Position numbers and translations under genes: made by a program. From Chitinophaga pinensis DSM 2588 (lineage in GTDB: Bacteria > Bacteroidota > Bacteroidia > Chitinophagales > Chitinophagaceae), in NCBI RefSeq assembly GCF_000024005.1, contig NC_013132.1, positions 2,784,001 through 2,848,000 of the forward strand: DNA of 64,000 bases, written 5' to 3'. The stretch's first letter is position 1. The number at the start of each line of letters is the position of its first letter. The notes under the pieces are model-generated. The model searched no databases, was not told the DNA's origin, and saw only the letters and a list, made by a program, of their open reading frames with translations. Positions 17,193 through 26,939 of this stretch are shown in pieces.

Positions 17193-18641
17193 ATGAAAAC
17201 AAAGATACTATTCGTCATACTGTTGCTGAGTTGTGTCACACTATCTGCACAGCAAAAGCAAAGCCCATATGCAGCGAAAATCAGCCGGGTGCTGAAACGT
17301 ATGCCTGCAAATAATCAATTACAGCTGGATAGCTGTATGCAGCAGATAACAGCGCTTGGTGTTAACGGACTAACTGAAATGGCCTGTATGCTGCGTCCTC
17401 CGGGAAAAGGAGACAACACGGCCCTGCAATATGCATTAAATGGTTATGCAAATTACGTGGCTGCTGCTACCAGAGATTCGCTGCGTAGCAAAGCCATAAA
17501 AGCATGGGGCAAAGCGCTTAAACTGACCACTGATGCAAGCGCTAAAATATTTCTTATAGAACAGTTACAGTTCTTCGGAGACAATACGGCTATCCCATTA
17601 TTAAAGCCCTGCTTACTGCAGCCTCGTTATGCCGATCCTGCTGTCCGTGTGCTGTCGCAGATAAAAACTTCTGCCTCACTGATCGCTATGGAGCTGGCTT
17701 TGGATAAAGCAAAAGGTAATAGCGAAATAGCCCTGGTAAAAGCCCTGGGTGATCGTCGGTATATCGCTGCTGAAGGTGCGGTCACATTACGTACCTCTTC
17801 ACCTGATCCGGTACTGAAAAGAACCGCATTGTTTGCGTTGGCAGATATTGCCAGCGAGGACAGTGAGCCAGTATTATTTGCCGCAGCTGAAAAAGTAAAC
17901 TTCGCCTATGACTCAACAGGCGCAACAGCGGCCTATCTCTTGTTTATCGATCATCTTGGTCATAACTGGCCAACTGCGCCGGCACAGGCGGCTGCTAACA
18001 AGGTACTCCGGCAATGCAAAGGAGATAGTCTTTCACACGTACGTATCGCTGCATTAAAAACGATTGTGGATATCATGGGGGATAATGCAACTAATACATT
18101 AACGCTGGCTGCCGACAATAAAGATCTGCAATATGCAGCAGCAGCGCTGGCAATGGCTGGAAGATTCATGAACGCAGCTAATGCCGATATCTGGTTACAA
18201 AAGGGCGAGCGCTCACAACCCGCCACCAAAGCGGCTGTTATCACTATGTTGGCGGCTACTAAACAACGTGTTGCAATATCATTGTGTACAAAAGCGTTAA
18301 AAGACAGTGATGCGCGCGTAAGGATGGCCGCCATTGAAGCCAGTGCGCAAATGCAGAGCCCCGAGATGTTGAGTCCTTTGCTGGTAGCCATGAAAACGGC
18401 TGATTCCACAGAGGTAAAAGCCATCGGGAATAGCCTCTTGAGTATCAGAAGCAGAGATGTGTCCGGTTATGTTGCAGTCGCGTTACAACATGCACCTCCC
18501 TTTGCTCAGATCACCTTATTACATGTACTGGCATATAAAAAGGCAGCAGACAAGGAACGCTTTATCCGCCTGTTGCTGGATAACGAAAATCCGGATGTAG
18601 CAGCAGCTGCTAAAACTACACTGGAGGCCGTCAAAGAGTAA
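17193..18641 (+). CDS. Exported HEAT-repeat protein
   Basis: 482 residues with a signal peptide (TKILFVILLLSCVTLSAQ) and an all-helical Ala/Leu-rich body of about 30-40-residue repeats of HEAT type. Examples are ALVKALGDRRYIAAEGAV, DSLSHVRIAALKTIVDIMG and DARVRMAAIEASAQMQSP. It is a binding scaffold with no catalytic residues visible. ATG at 17193 fits the signal peptide better than the upstream in-frame GTG at 17166, which overlaps the oxidoreductase. In Bacteroidota such proteins often stand next to Gfo/Idh/MocA or DUF1080 genes; the partner here is probably the enzyme just upstream. Confidence 0.8.
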   Translation: MKTKILFVILLLSCVTLSAQQKQSPYAAKISRVLKRMPANNQLQLDSCMQQITALGVNGLTEMACMLRPPGKGDNTALQYALNGYANYVAAATRDSLRSKAIKAWGKALKLTTDASAKIFLIEQLQFFGDNTAIPLLKPCLLQPRYADPAVRVLSQIKTSASLIAMELALDKAKGNSEIALVKALGDRRYIAAEGAVTLRTSSPDPVLKRTALFALADIASEDSEPVLFAAAEKVNFAYDSTGATAAYLLFIDHLGHNWPTAPAQAAANKVLRQCKGDSLSHVRIAALKTIVDIMGDNATNTLTLAADNKDLQYAAAALAMAGRFMNAANADIWLQKGERSQPATKAAVITMLAATKQRVAISLCTKALKDSDARVRMAAIEASAQMQSPEMLSPLLVAMKTADSTEVKAIGNSLLSIRSRDVSGYVAVALQHAPPFAQITLLHVLAYKKAADKERFIRLLLDNENPDVAAAAKTTLEAVKE

Positions 18642-18669
18642 AATCCTTTTTATGGCATTCTATTTGTTA

Positions 18670-18704
18670 TTGATATGATATCTGATAAACGTTTATCATA
18701 TCAA
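18670..18704. repeat. Nested palindromes downstream of the HEAT gene
   Basis: TGATAAACGTTTATCA (18683-18698) is a perfect 16-bp palindrome. Overlapping it, TTGATATGATA (18670-18680) pairs exactly with TATCATATCAA (18694-18704). The two pairings exclude each other. It lies 29 nt after the HEAT stop and 35 nt before the next start, so either an operator or a weak terminator is possible. Confidence 0.55.
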
Positions 18705-18738
18705 TCTATATTAAATCACTATCAATTCGGCTCTCATT

Positions 18739-19152
18739 ATGAAATCACTGTTGCTTCTGCCTATGTTGCTGTTAGGTTGCGTATTCACCTTCAGCAGCTG
18801 CACCAAAGAAGAAATAACCCAGGAAGTTGTTATACCTAATAAAACGATTCAGTTTGAAGTAAAGCCTGACGCCTGGAAATACGACAACACCACAAAAACT
18901 TATTATGCACAGATTCCTATTCAGGAATTAGATGATTACGCAAATCAGAACAGTGGTATTCTTGTATACATTTCAGATGATCAGCAGTTGTGGGAAGCAA
19001 TTCCTGATGTAATTAACGGCTCTACTTATATCTACACTTACGAAACCGGTAATCTGTACCTGGAAATACAGAACGTTGACGGTACGACGCGTAACCCGCC
19101 TACCAGATCCGTATATACCAAAGTGGTGATCGTAGAGTCAGATCCTGCATAG
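18739..19152 (+). CDS. Small putative lipoprotein of unknown function
   Basis: 137 residues with a lipoprotein signal (MKSLLLLPMLLLGCVFTFSS, then Cys21 in SSCTKEE). The mature part is about 115 residues, beta-rich and acidic, with the stretches YYAQIPIQELDDYANQNSG and GNLYLEIQNVDGTTR. No named domain was recognised. The fold pattern resembles small immunoglobulin-like lipoproteins common in Bacteroidota. It has its own terminator 31 nt downstream and looks like a single-gene unit. Confidence 0.75.
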   Translation: MKSLLLLPMLLLGCVFTFSSCTKEEITQEVVIPNKTIQFEVKPDAWKYDNTTKTYYAQIPIQELDDYANQNSGILVYISDDQQLWEAIPDVINGSTYIYTYETGNLYLEIQNVDGTTRNPPTRSVYTKVVIVESDPA

Positions 19153-19182
19153 CATTTATTAATTGCCATATATGAAGGGTGG

Positions 19183-19212
19183 AAGGTGATCATATCACTT
19201 TTCACCTTTTTT
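19183..19212 (+). terminator. Rho-independent terminator after the small lipoprotein
   Basis: AAGGTGA (19183-19189) pairs with TCACCTT (19202-19208) across a 12-nt loop and is followed by a T run. Confidence 0.7.
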
Positions 19213-19547
19213 TATGTATGAGCGGTAACCTGCCGGTAAGTAGTTTACTGGAGGAAACCAGCCCCTTTATTGCTGACAGCAGCTGTACCTTTACAACAGT
19301 AATTACGTTGTCTGACAGCGTAGTATACAGTTGTAGGTTTAAACAGTGCTGGTTTAGTCTTATACCAGCAGTTTTTTTAATGCTTCCCTCTGCTGATAGT
19401 TAATTCACAAATAATGGTGAATTCTTGATTTTTGCGCTTTCTGCCTGCCGTCTATCCATTATTACCCCTCCGGCATTTTGATTTTGGCTTGTCAACGTAT
19501 ATTTTTGTTTTATCAGTGAATGAGGCATTTCTGCCTGTAAACTTTTC
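19213..19547 (+). promoter_or_regulatory. Intergenic region with GH2 promoter
   Basis: No credible gene lies between the terminator and the GH2 start. The stretch carries a good Bacteroidota vegetative promoter: TTTG at 19477-19480, 19 nt spacing, then TATTTTTG at 19500-19507 (consensus TAnnTTTG). This places transcription start about 35 nt before the GH2 start codon. Confidence 0.6.
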
Positions 19548-22184
19548 ATGCACATTATGGTTCGGAAATTACTGAATGCGACAGGTCTTTTACTAGCACC
19601 TTTTTTACCATTGGCTGCACAAAGCCAATATGAATTGAACAGTGGCTGGCAATGTAATAATATTGCAAAAGTGACTGTAAAGGGAGAAGCGCTTTCTGCG
19701 CCGTCCTACAAACTTTCAGGCTGGATGCCGGCAACAGTGCCCGGAACAGTGCTGACAACATTACTGAACAATAAACTGGTGCCGGACCCTTTCTACGGCA
19801 TGAACAATGAGCGTATTCCGGACATTTACAACACCGGAAAAGACCACTACACTTATTGGTTTGTAAAGGATTTTGCAGAACAGAAACCCGGTGCTGATGG
19901 CCAGGTATGGTTGCACTTCAGAGGTGTGAACGACGGTTGCGATATCTATGTGAACGGTCATCGCCTCAATCCGAACACACATTTCGGTACTTATCTCAGA
20001 CATTCTTATAATATCACCCAGTGGCTGGCAAAGGATGGCAAGAACCGTCTGGCAGTAGTAGTATATCCACCTGCCGTTGTAGGTAATCCTAACGGTGGCC
20101 AGGGTGGCGATGGTACTATTGCGAAGAATGTTGGTCCTCAGTACACTGCTGGTTGGGACTGGATTCAGCCAATGCGTGACCGTAACACCGGTATCTGGGA
20201 TAAAGTGACCATTGAGAAAACAGGCGCTGTACATATAAAAGATCCGCAGGTGATTACTAAAGTAGCGGGTGTAAGGTTGCCGGAAGGCCCACAGGCGCCG
20301 GCTACCGTAATGGTAAAAGCTACATTGGAGAATGCGACCGCTAAAAGCATAGAAGGTACATTGCGTTATAAACTGGCAGGTAATACCATTTCACAGAAGG
20401 TAACACTGGCAGCGAATGCAACGACTACCGTGCAATTGCCTGACCTGGAACTGAAAGAGCCTAAACTCTGGTGGCCAAGTGGTTACGGTCCGCAGCAACT
20501 ATATAACCTGCAACTGGAGTTCGCAGAAAATGCAGGTGTGGACGACGTGGAAGAGGTCAACTTCGGTGTAAGAGAGATCCAAACCTACTGGAACTCACAC
20601 ACTAACAGCCGTGAGATTGCTGTAAATGGTCAGAAGATCTTTATCAAGGGTGGTAACTGGATCACTTCCGATGCAATGTTCCGTTTCAGCAAAGAGCGTT
20701 ATGATGCCGAAGTACGTTTCCACAGGGATATGAACCTGAACCTGATCCGCATCTGGGGTGGTAGTCTGACGGAAAGACCAGAGTTCTACGAAGCCTGTGA
20801 TAAATATGGTATGCTGGTATTCCAGGATTTCTGGATGTCAGGCGACTGTAACGGTAGATGGGTAGACCCGATGAAAAAAGAAGACCAATGGACACGTCGT
20901 CGTTATCCTGATGACCACAACCTGTTCGTAGAATCTGTGGCTGACCAGATCAAAATGCTGCGTAACCATGCATCCCTGGCTTTCTGGTGTGGTGGTAATG
21001 AGATCACGCCTCCGGCTGATATCCTCTCCGCAATCAAGGATTCCCTGCTGCCTTCACTGGATAATACCCGTTTCTTCTTCCATTACTCCAATACCGATAG
21101 TATGTCTTACAACAACCTGGGTGGTAATGGCGATGGTCCTTATAATATACAACCACTCTCCGTTTTCTGGAACGAAAGGACATTCCCTTTCAACTCAGAA
21201 GTAGGTTCCGTAGGTGTAGGTGATTATGAATCTCTGGAAAGATTTATCCCAGTGGCAAACATGATCGCGCCTGAGAATAAAAAAGGCGGTGTGGATTCAG
21301 TATGGGACTATCATAAATATATCCCTTACTTCAACCAGGTAGATCCATATGGTAAGCCGAAAGACGTAAAAGACTTCGCTAACAAGGCCCAGCTGGTGAA
21401 CTATGACCAGTACCGTGCATTGATGGAAGGTTTCAGCGCGCATATGTGGGATTGGTATACAGGGGTGATTATCTGGAAAACACAAAATCCATGGACCGCA
21501 CTGCGTGGTCAGATGTATGATTACTACCTCGATCCAAACGCCTGTCTGTATGGTAACCGTACCGGTGGCGCGCCACTGCACGTAATGTGTAACCCGACCG
21601 ACGGTAACATCTTCACTGTCAATAATACTTTTAAATATTATACAGATGTAATGCTGCAACTGACAGCATATGATATGGAAGGGAAGAGCAGACAGCTTAC
21701 CCAGGTATTTACTGAGATTAGTCCGAAGACTGTACAGAAGTACCTGTCTGTGAAGCATGGTCTGGATAAAATGGCCGCTAAAGAAGGTATATTCCTGTCT
21801 TTACGCCTGCTGGACAAAGACCAGAAAGTAATAGATGATAACCTGTACTGGTTCCCTGACAGCACCGGTAACTATTCCGGTCTGCAGAAAATGAAGGCTG
21901 CTAAAGTACAGATCGTAGCACAAAAGGCTGCTAATGATAGTATTACGGTGAAGATCAGCAATCCTGCCAATGGTCCGGTGGCATTCTTTAACCGCGTATC
22001 ACTGGTGGATAGCAAAACAAAGAAACGTATCCTGCCTGTGTTCTATAATGATAACTATGTGTCTGTATTACCGGGAGAAGAGAAGCTGGTGACTATCAGT
22101 GGAGAAGCAATCGGTAAAAATAGTAATGCCGTGGTAACGGTTTCAGGATGGAATCTGGCAGAACAAACTATCAGCGTTAAATAG
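19548..22184 (+). CDS. Glycoside hydrolase family 2, exo-beta-D-glucosaminidase-like
   Basis: 878 residues, exported by an N-terminal signal (LLNATGLLLAPFLPLAAQSQ). It has the GH2 order: sugar-binding jelly-roll (WLHFRGVNDGCDIYVNG), immunoglobulin-like domain, then a TIM barrel. The acid/base Glu is in FWCGGNEIT (near 483) and the nucleophile Glu in FNSEVGS (near 551). The motif FQDFWMSGDCNGRW and the overall length fit the CsxA-type exo-beta-D-glucosaminidases that remove glucosamine from chitosan ends; beta-mannosidase is the alternative. ATG at 19548 or 19557 both keep the signal. It appears to be transcribed alone from its own promoter. Confidence 0.88.
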   Translation: MHIMVRKLLNATGLLLAPFLPLAAQSQYELNSGWQCNNIAKVTVKGEALSAPSYKLSGWMPATVPGTVLTTLLNNKLVPDPFYGMNNERIPDIYNTGKDHYTYWFVKDFAEQKPGADGQVWLHFRGVNDGCDIYVNGHRLNPNTHFGTYLRHSYNITQWLAKDGKNRLAVVVYPPAVVGNPNGGQGGDGTIAKNVGPQYTAGWDWIQPMRDRNTGIWDKVTIEKTGAVHIKDPQVITKVAGVRLPEGPQAPATVMVKATLENATAKSIEGTLRYKLAGNTISQKVTLAANATTTVQLPDLELKEPKLWWPSGYGPQQLYNLQLEFAENAGVDDVEEVNFGVREIQTYWNSHTNSREIAVNGQKIFIKGGNWITSDAMFRFSKERYDAEVRFHRDMNLNLIRIWGGSLTERPEFYEACDKYGMLVFQDFWMSGDCNGRWVDPMKKEDQWTRRRYPDDHNLFVESVADQIKMLRNHASLAFWCGGNEITPPADILSAIKDSLLPSLDNTRFFFHYSNTDSMSYNNLGGNGDGPYNIQPLSVFWNERTFPFNSEVGSVGVGDYESLERFIPVANMIAPENKKGGVDSVWDYHKYIPYFNQVDPYGKPKDVKDFANKAQLVNYDQYRALMEGFSAHMWDWYTGVIIWKTQNPWTALRGQMYDYYLDPNACLYGNRTGGAPLHVMCNPTDGNIFTVNNTFKYYTDVMLQLTAYDMEGKSRQLTQVFTEISPKTVQKYLSVKHGLDKMAAKEGIFLSLRLLDKDQKVIDDNLYWFPDSTGNYSGLQKMKAAKVQIVAQKAANDSITVKISNPANGPVAFFNRVSLVDSKTKKRILPVFYNDNYVSVLPGEEKLVTISGEAIGKNSNAVVTVSGWNLAEQTISVK

Positions 22185-22213
22185 TTAAAAAAGTATCACT
22201 TTTTGATAATTTC

Positions 22214-22250
22214 AGGGGTCGGAATCACCATTCCGGCCCTTGCTGTTTTT
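22214..22250 (+). terminator. Terminator after the GH2 gene
   Basis: GGGGTCGGAAT and ATTCCGGCCCT (22230-22240) form a stem with one G-U pair, and a T-rich tail follows. It starts about 30 nt after the GH2 stop. Confidence 0.65.
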
Positions 22251-22733
22251 ATCCCTGAATATGGCGATTTTTGGCTTTCTGCGTAAAAAAATACCTTTCT
22301 GCTTAGGAAAAATGAAAAAAAATCACTAGTATTTTTAATGTGTATAAGTAATTGTAAATGATCGCCTTTTAAGTCCTTTTTCTGCTCTTATTGATATGAT
22401 CTTACTGTATTATTAATATAAAAAAATATTAATAAATAAACTATTTACTATATTTATTACTCGGTTGTACACCTTTTGATGTATTGAGCCAACAGAGAGA
22501 TTGTCGTTTATATCTGATTTTATCAATTTTTCCCTATATGGAAAAATCAGGTACAGGCCGGTCAGTGTCGGGTAGACTGGTAGTGTTGCAACAATACGGA
22601 TTGAGATAGCAGGAATGAAAGAGTCAGCGTATACCTATATCCAATATCCTGTAACCTTATGATATCATTTAAACGGAATCTTATTTCGAAATATTGTCTT
22701 AAAAGTATTAAGGGTTTTGATGAATATTCAGCA
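22251..22733. other. AT-rich intergenic region before a lipoprotein gene
   Basis: About 480 bp, very AT-rich around 22300-22460 (runs of A, TTAATATAAAAAAATATTAA-like stretches). No credible gene, RNA or strong promoter match was found. The frame of the next lipoprotein can be extended into it as far as 22659. Confidence 0.4.
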
Positions 22734-23483
22734 ATGCGGCATAAGTATATATTATTAGCATTCGTTATTGGAATTTCAGGGTTATTAGTAGCCTGTGGTG
22801 GTGGTGGTGCAGGTGGTGGTAAAGAAACCGTATGTGACCTAGGGCTGAAACCTAAAATATCCTCTAACGCACCTTTGGGCCAGAATGATACCCTTAGGTT
22901 ATCAGTTTTTGGTATTGATGAACCGAAAACTTATACCTGGGAAGGCCCCGGCGGTTATGTATCTCATGAAAGAGCTCCTGTAATCCCTAATCCTCCAAAG
23001 GGAAGCCAGACTTATACATTAAGTGTGGTAACTAATGGCGGTTGTACTTACACGGCTACATCTGATAAGATCACGATAACCGGTCCATGGAACCCATGTG
23101 GCCTGGATAGTAACGTGTTGAAAATAGTGAAGGCGACCACCATGTCCTTCAACCTTGTTACTGGTATGGTAAGTGGTTCAAACTACCTGATCAGAGCAGA
23201 AAGTAAGAACCTGGCTATCTGTGATTTTCAATTCCCGGGTAATCAGCCTCCTACTGAAGGTACTTACACCATTCAGGTAAATGATGGCGTAATCGCTCCG
23301 GGCAGAGTAAGAATCGTATCAACTGTAAGTTCCCTGCAACCATTCTATGGTGCATCGGGTACGGTATATGTTGCCATCAACGGTACTACTACAATGGTCA
23401 GTTTCTGTGGGGTGAACTTCACCTCCTCCAATGCTGGTGTGAACACGACTACTGCAGGCGCCAATATTATGTGGATGCCCTGA
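22734..23483 (+). CDS. Putative lipoprotein with Ig-like/PKD-type domain
   Basis: 249 residues from ATG 22734. The first 20 residues are a lipoprotein signal ending LLVACGGGGAGGG, with the glycine-rich linker usual for exported lipoproteins. Residues 40-120 look like an immunoglobulin/PKD-type sandwich (YTWEGPGGYV, SQTYTLSVVTNGGCTYTATS). The C-terminal half, with Cys residues near CGLDSN, AICDF and SFCGVN, is unrecognised. An upstream ATG at 22659 would bury the signal behind 25 basic residues and is less likely. Its last 17 nt overlap the end of the convergent glycosyltransferase gene. Confidence 0.7.
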   Translation: MRHKYILLAFVIGISGLLVACGGGGAGGGKETVCDLGLKPKISSNAPLGQNDTLRLSVFGIDEPKTYTWEGPGGYVSHERAPVIPNPPKGSQTYTLSVVTNGGCTYTATSDKITITGPWNPCGLDSNVLKIVKATTMSFNLVTGMVSGSNYLIRAESKNLAICDFQFPGNQPPTEGTYTIQVNDGVIAPGRVRIVSTVSSLQPFYGASGTVYVAINGTTTMVSFCGVNFTSSNAGVNTTTAGANIMWMP

Positions 23484-24705
23484 TGGTATCCTCCATCCTC
23501 GACATTATTTTGTCAATAGAAAGATATTCAAGAGCATATCTCCGGGCATTTCCGGTGATGTGCTCTTGGCTTTTAGTGACAGCCTGTAAAATGCCGCTTG
23601 CCAATGCACCGGCATCATCTGCCGGCACGACAATCCCTATTTCATTTTCCGTTACTACTTTATAAAGACTAGTGTGTTCATTTGCAGTAACTACCGCCAC
23701 GCCACCCACCGCAAGGATCGTGGTCAGTTTGGACGGCATCACCAGGTCTCCCGCACTTGCTTTCTGGATGACCAGATGTACATCCGCCATATTCAGCAAG
23801 CGGTTGAAGTTGTCAAATGGTTCCGGATCCCTGAATTGAATATTACGCAAGCCCTGTGCATGTACCTGCTGGTGCAACTTTTCCCTGTACGGACCTGCAC
23901 CGCAGATCAGAAATTTGATGTGTGACTGGTGCCTGACCTGTTGCGCTACATGTAGAATAGCCTCTAGCCCCTGTTTCTCTCCGATCGCACCTGCATATAG
24001 TATGACAGTATCGCTGCTTGCGAAGCCATACGCCGTTTTGATTTCCTGTTTATGTTCCAGCGGATGAAATAGGCGTACGTCTACCCAGTTCGGAAAACTG
24101 GTAATAGTATGCCCGCATTTCTCCCTGATTTTCTGGATCATCCCCTCAGAAATACTGCTGATAATGTCAGCCCTGCCTAGGATAAATCTTTCGATACCAA
24201 AAAGCAGCTTTATCAGGGCAGGGGAAGATATCATATGCAGATCCCGGGCGGCCTCTATCTGTAAGTCCTGTACGTGATAAATGAAAGTCGCTTTTCTGAG
24301 TTTGCTGTATAACACACCCAGTAATCCCAGATGAAATGGAGGCGCCACTACCATTACGAAGTCGGCTTTCTTTCTGAATAACTCCAGTAACAGTTGAAAA
24401 GATGCGCTGAGCGCAAAACTAAAGTCCATTAGTAGTCGTCTGCCACCAGATGGCCGTGCGGGAATATACTGCGGACATCTGTAGACCTTCACATGACCAT
24501 AATATCCCGTTTCTTTTTTATACCAATACCTGCTTTTAGTATAGGGCGCCTGTATTTTCCATTGTGGATAATGCGGAAAAGACGTGATGACCGTACAATC
24601 GTAACCATTGTTTGCCAGCCATCCGATCATCTCTCCATTGTATTTTCCTACACCCGTCAGTTCAGGGGCAAAGTTGCCGCCTATCAGTAATAAACGTTTC
24701 GACAT
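23467..24705 (-). CDS. WcaI-like family 4 glycosyltransferase
   Basis: 412 residues with two Rossmann-like halves (GT-B fold). The N-terminal sequence NFAPELTGVGKYNGEMIGWL followed by SFPHYPQW closely follows colanic-acid WcaI. The C-terminal donor site is visible as ILYAGAIGEKQGLEAIL and the loop VMPSKLTTILAVGGVAVVT. It should add a sugar from an NDP-sugar to the lipid-linked repeat unit on the cytoplasmic side. It is the last gene of the exopolysaccharide operon and begins 8 nt after the WcaJ-like gene. Confidence 0.88.
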   Translation of the reverse strand: MSKRLLLIGGNFAPELTGVGKYNGEMIGWLANNGYDCTVITSFPHYPQWKIQAPYTKSRYWYKKETGYYGHVKVYRCPQYIPARPSGGRRLLMDFSFALSASFQLLLELFRKKADFVMVVAPPFHLGLLGVLYSKLRKATFIYHVQDLQIEAARDLHMISSPALIKLLFGIERFILGRADIISSISEGMIQKIREKCGHTITSFPNWVDVRLFHPLEHKQEIKTAYGFASSDTVILYAGAIGEKQGLEAILHVAQQVRHQSHIKFLICGAGPYREKLHQQVHAQGLRNIQFRDPEPFDNFNRLLNMADVHLVIQKASAGDLVMPSKLTTILAVGGVAVVTANEHTSLYKVVTENEIGIVVPADDAGALASGILQAVTKSQEHITGNARRYALEYLSIDKIMSRMEDTIRAST

Positions 24706-24713
24706 ATCAGCTA

Positions 24714-26117
24714 TCAGTACGCATTTTTATCTCCCTTGATCATGTTCATCATTGTCTGGAAGATGATCTGGCAGTCCAGCCAGAAACTATAATTTTCTAT
24801 ATACCAGATATCCAGGTCAACGCGTTTCTGCATTTGTCCTGAAAAGCGGGTTTCGCCTCTGCAACCATTCACCTGTGCCCAGCCGGTAATACCAGGTTTT
24901 ACCATCTGGCGAAGCATATAGTGCTGTATCGTTTCTCTTGCTTCAATATGCAGGGGAGTGGCATGCGGACGTGGTCCTACAAAAGACATATTGCCCATCA
25001 GCACATTGATACATTGTGGTAATTCATCAAGGTTGGTCTTACGCAGGAAGCGTCCTATACTTGTTACACGTTGGTCATCACGGGTAGCCTGCAGGAACTT
25101 ACCATTGCTGTCTACTTCGGAGGCCTGTACTTTCATGGAACGGAACTTGTAACAGGTAATCTTTTTGTTATTCAGGCCCCATCTTTCCTGTTTAAAGATC
25201 ACTGGTCCTTTGGAAGATATTTTAATAAGTATCGCTATCAGTATAAACAACCAGCTGAACGAGAGCATCATGGTGAGTGTAAAACAGATATCAAATGCCC
25301 GTTTCAGCCGCTGATGCCCGGGATCGTCCAGGGCAAAGGAACGCAGGTTCACCAACGGTATGTTCCCCAACAGATTGACACTGGTGGTAGGCGTACAGTA
25401 TTGCTGCATATCTGATATAAGCTGTACCCTTTTGGCAGCTCTTTCACTGGTCACAATAATCTGTTGGGTTTGTTCTCTGGAAGATTCCGGTAATGCAACG
25501 ATGACATCATCAATTTCATTCGACTCCAGGATATTGGTCAGTTCGGAGATCTTTCCCAGGTAACGTCCGTTTACCAGCGAGTTGGTCTGATCATCCACAA
25601 AGCCCACACAGTTATAACCAAAGTGATTATTAGCCGTGATCGTGTGGTAAAAATTCATACCCGTTTGTCCCGTGCCGACAATCAGCACGTTTTTAGGATT
25701 GCGGTGAAGGGACCTCCAGCGTAATGTGAGTTTCTTAACAATATACTTGGTCGTAATAATACCCGTGAATATGTACACTCCATACAGTAACGTGAAAGTA
25801 CGGGGATAAGGGTATGATTTAAAAAAGTAAAAGAACAGAAAAGACAATATGCATACATGCAGCAATACGTTTTTCAGTATGGCTACAAATTCGAAGGAAT
25901 AGGAAGACGTCTTCCGGTAGTCGTCATACATCCGGAGAGAAGTTCCCGTGACGGTCCATATGAACAGACTTGTCATCAGCAGGAGGACATTGAAATTGGA
26001 TAAGAACACATCTCCTTTATCCGCGATGTATTGTCTGGTTAACAAAAATGCGGAAGTCAGTACTATGTAGTCGATCGTCTGCCTTAGAAACTGAGTAGCA
26101 TGAATACGTCGTTTCAT
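24714..26117 (-). CDS. Polyprenyl-phosphate sugar phosphotransferase (WcaJ-like)
   Basis: 467 residues. Four N-terminal membrane helices (to about 130) are followed by a CoA-binding-like Rossmann domain ([16 protein letters not shown]), a fifth helix near 280-305, and the catalytic bacterial sugar transferase domain. The latter shows [46 protein letters not shown] and [10 protein letters not shown]. It starts the repeat unit by moving a sugar phosphate (usually glucose-1-phosphate) onto undecaprenyl phosphate. Placement near the end of the operon, next to a WcaI-like enzyme, mirrors colanic-acid loci. Confidence 0.93.
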   Translation of the reverse strand: MKRRIHATQFLRQTIDYIVLTSAFLLTRQYIADKGDVFLSNFNVLLLMTSLFIWTVTGTSLRMYDDYRKTSSYSFEFVAILKNVLLHVCILSFLFFYFFKSYPYPRTFTLLYGVYIFTGIITTKYIVKKLTLRWRSLHRNPKNVLIVGTGQTGMNFYHTITANNHFGYNCVGFVDDQTNSLVNGRYLGKISELTNILESNEIDDVIVALPESSREQTQQIIVTSERAAKRVQLISDMQQYCTPTTSVNLLGNIPLVNLRSFALDDPGHQRLKRAFDICFTLTMMLSFSWLFILIAILIKISSKGPVIFKQERWGLNNKKITCYKFRSMKVQASEVDSNGKFLQATRDDQRVTSIGRFLRKTNLDELPQCINVLMGNMSFVGPRPHATPLHIEARETIQHYMLRQMVKPGITGWAQVNGCRGETRFSGQMQKRVDLDIWYIENYSFWLDCQIIFQTMMNMIKGDKNAY

Positions 26118-26201
26118 ATGGATGTACTTTTATACTGGTGCATGATAGAATTGGGGTGCGACTATGAAATAACGTGCTCTTAAAGGTTAAACTCCGGAAG
26201 A

Positions 26202-26939
26202 TTATCTCCTTCTTTTATAGAGAAGGTCCATTTGCAGGATCTGAAGATCGTCTGTTTGTAAAAAGCCTACCGGTGCTATAAATTCGAAGCCAAGCTCCTT
26301 TACATAATTGTGCATTTCGTCGAACAATGGCTCTCCGTCATACATCTGTACAAAGGATGTCTCAAACAGGAGATAATCTATTTGCCCCAGGCAATGTACT
26401 GCTCCTTTTAATACTTCCTTCTCAAAGCCCTGTACATCCAGTTTCAGTAATACCGGCGCTTTTACAGGCAATGTCGGCAGCAGATCGTCCATACATTTTA
26501 CAGGCACTTTGATCTGATCTGCTTCTGCCGTCTGTGGTAACAGCTGTTGTTGCAGAGAGGATACATGTAAGGCGGAGCTGGCATGTGAATAATGATTCGC
26601 ATAAAACTCCAGCACACCGTTTGTACTGCCCAATGCAAAGTTGTAGGTATGGATCCGTGGAATATGTCGTGTATTCTGTTGTAAAGTAGAGTACACCTCC
26701 GGTATGGGTTCGAAGGAATGAATACCAGCGCCCGGATAAAAGTGTTTGGCAGAAAGAGCAAACTGGCCCCTGTTGGCGCCTACATCCAGGATGGTGTTCA
26801 CTTCGGGGATGTAATGCTTACAGTTGTGTAACAGTTGCGTGGAGGCGATAGATACGCCCTTCTTCAGGAGTGAAGTTAATCCTCTGCCGGATTGTAAAAA
26901 GACTTTGGCAGCGTCTGCCAGTTTGAAGATAAGGTTCAT
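26202..26939 (-). CDS. FkbM-family methyltransferase (EPS operon, 1)
   Basis: 245 residues. SAM-binding motif ILDVGANRGQFALSA, then acidic IHSFEPIPEVY and the FkbM stretch LLKLDVQGFEKEVLKGA. These enzymes usually O-methylate sugars. ATG at 26939 is chosen because it forms an ATGA overlap with the stop of the upstream glycosyltransferase, which implies translational coupling; a longer frame to 26963 would overlap more. It is one of three clear FkbM genes in and around this operon. Confidence 0.88.
   Translation of the reverse strand: MNLIFKLADAAKVFLQSGRGLTSLLKKGVSIASTQLLHNCKHYIPEVNTILDVGANRGQFALSAKHFYPGAGIHSFEPIPEVYSTLQQNTRHIPRIHTYNFALGSTNGVLEFYANHYSHASSALHVSSLQQQLLPQTAEADQIKVPVKCMDDLLPTLPVKAPVLLKLDVQGFEKEVLKGAVHCLGQIDYLLFETSFVQMYDGEPLFDEMHNYVKELGFEFIAPVGFLQTDDLQILQMDLLYKRRR

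Noticed and set aside
19179..19403. 74-residue frame after the small lipoprotein
   Set aside because: It starts inside a terminator hairpin at a non-ATG codon and has no recognisable features.
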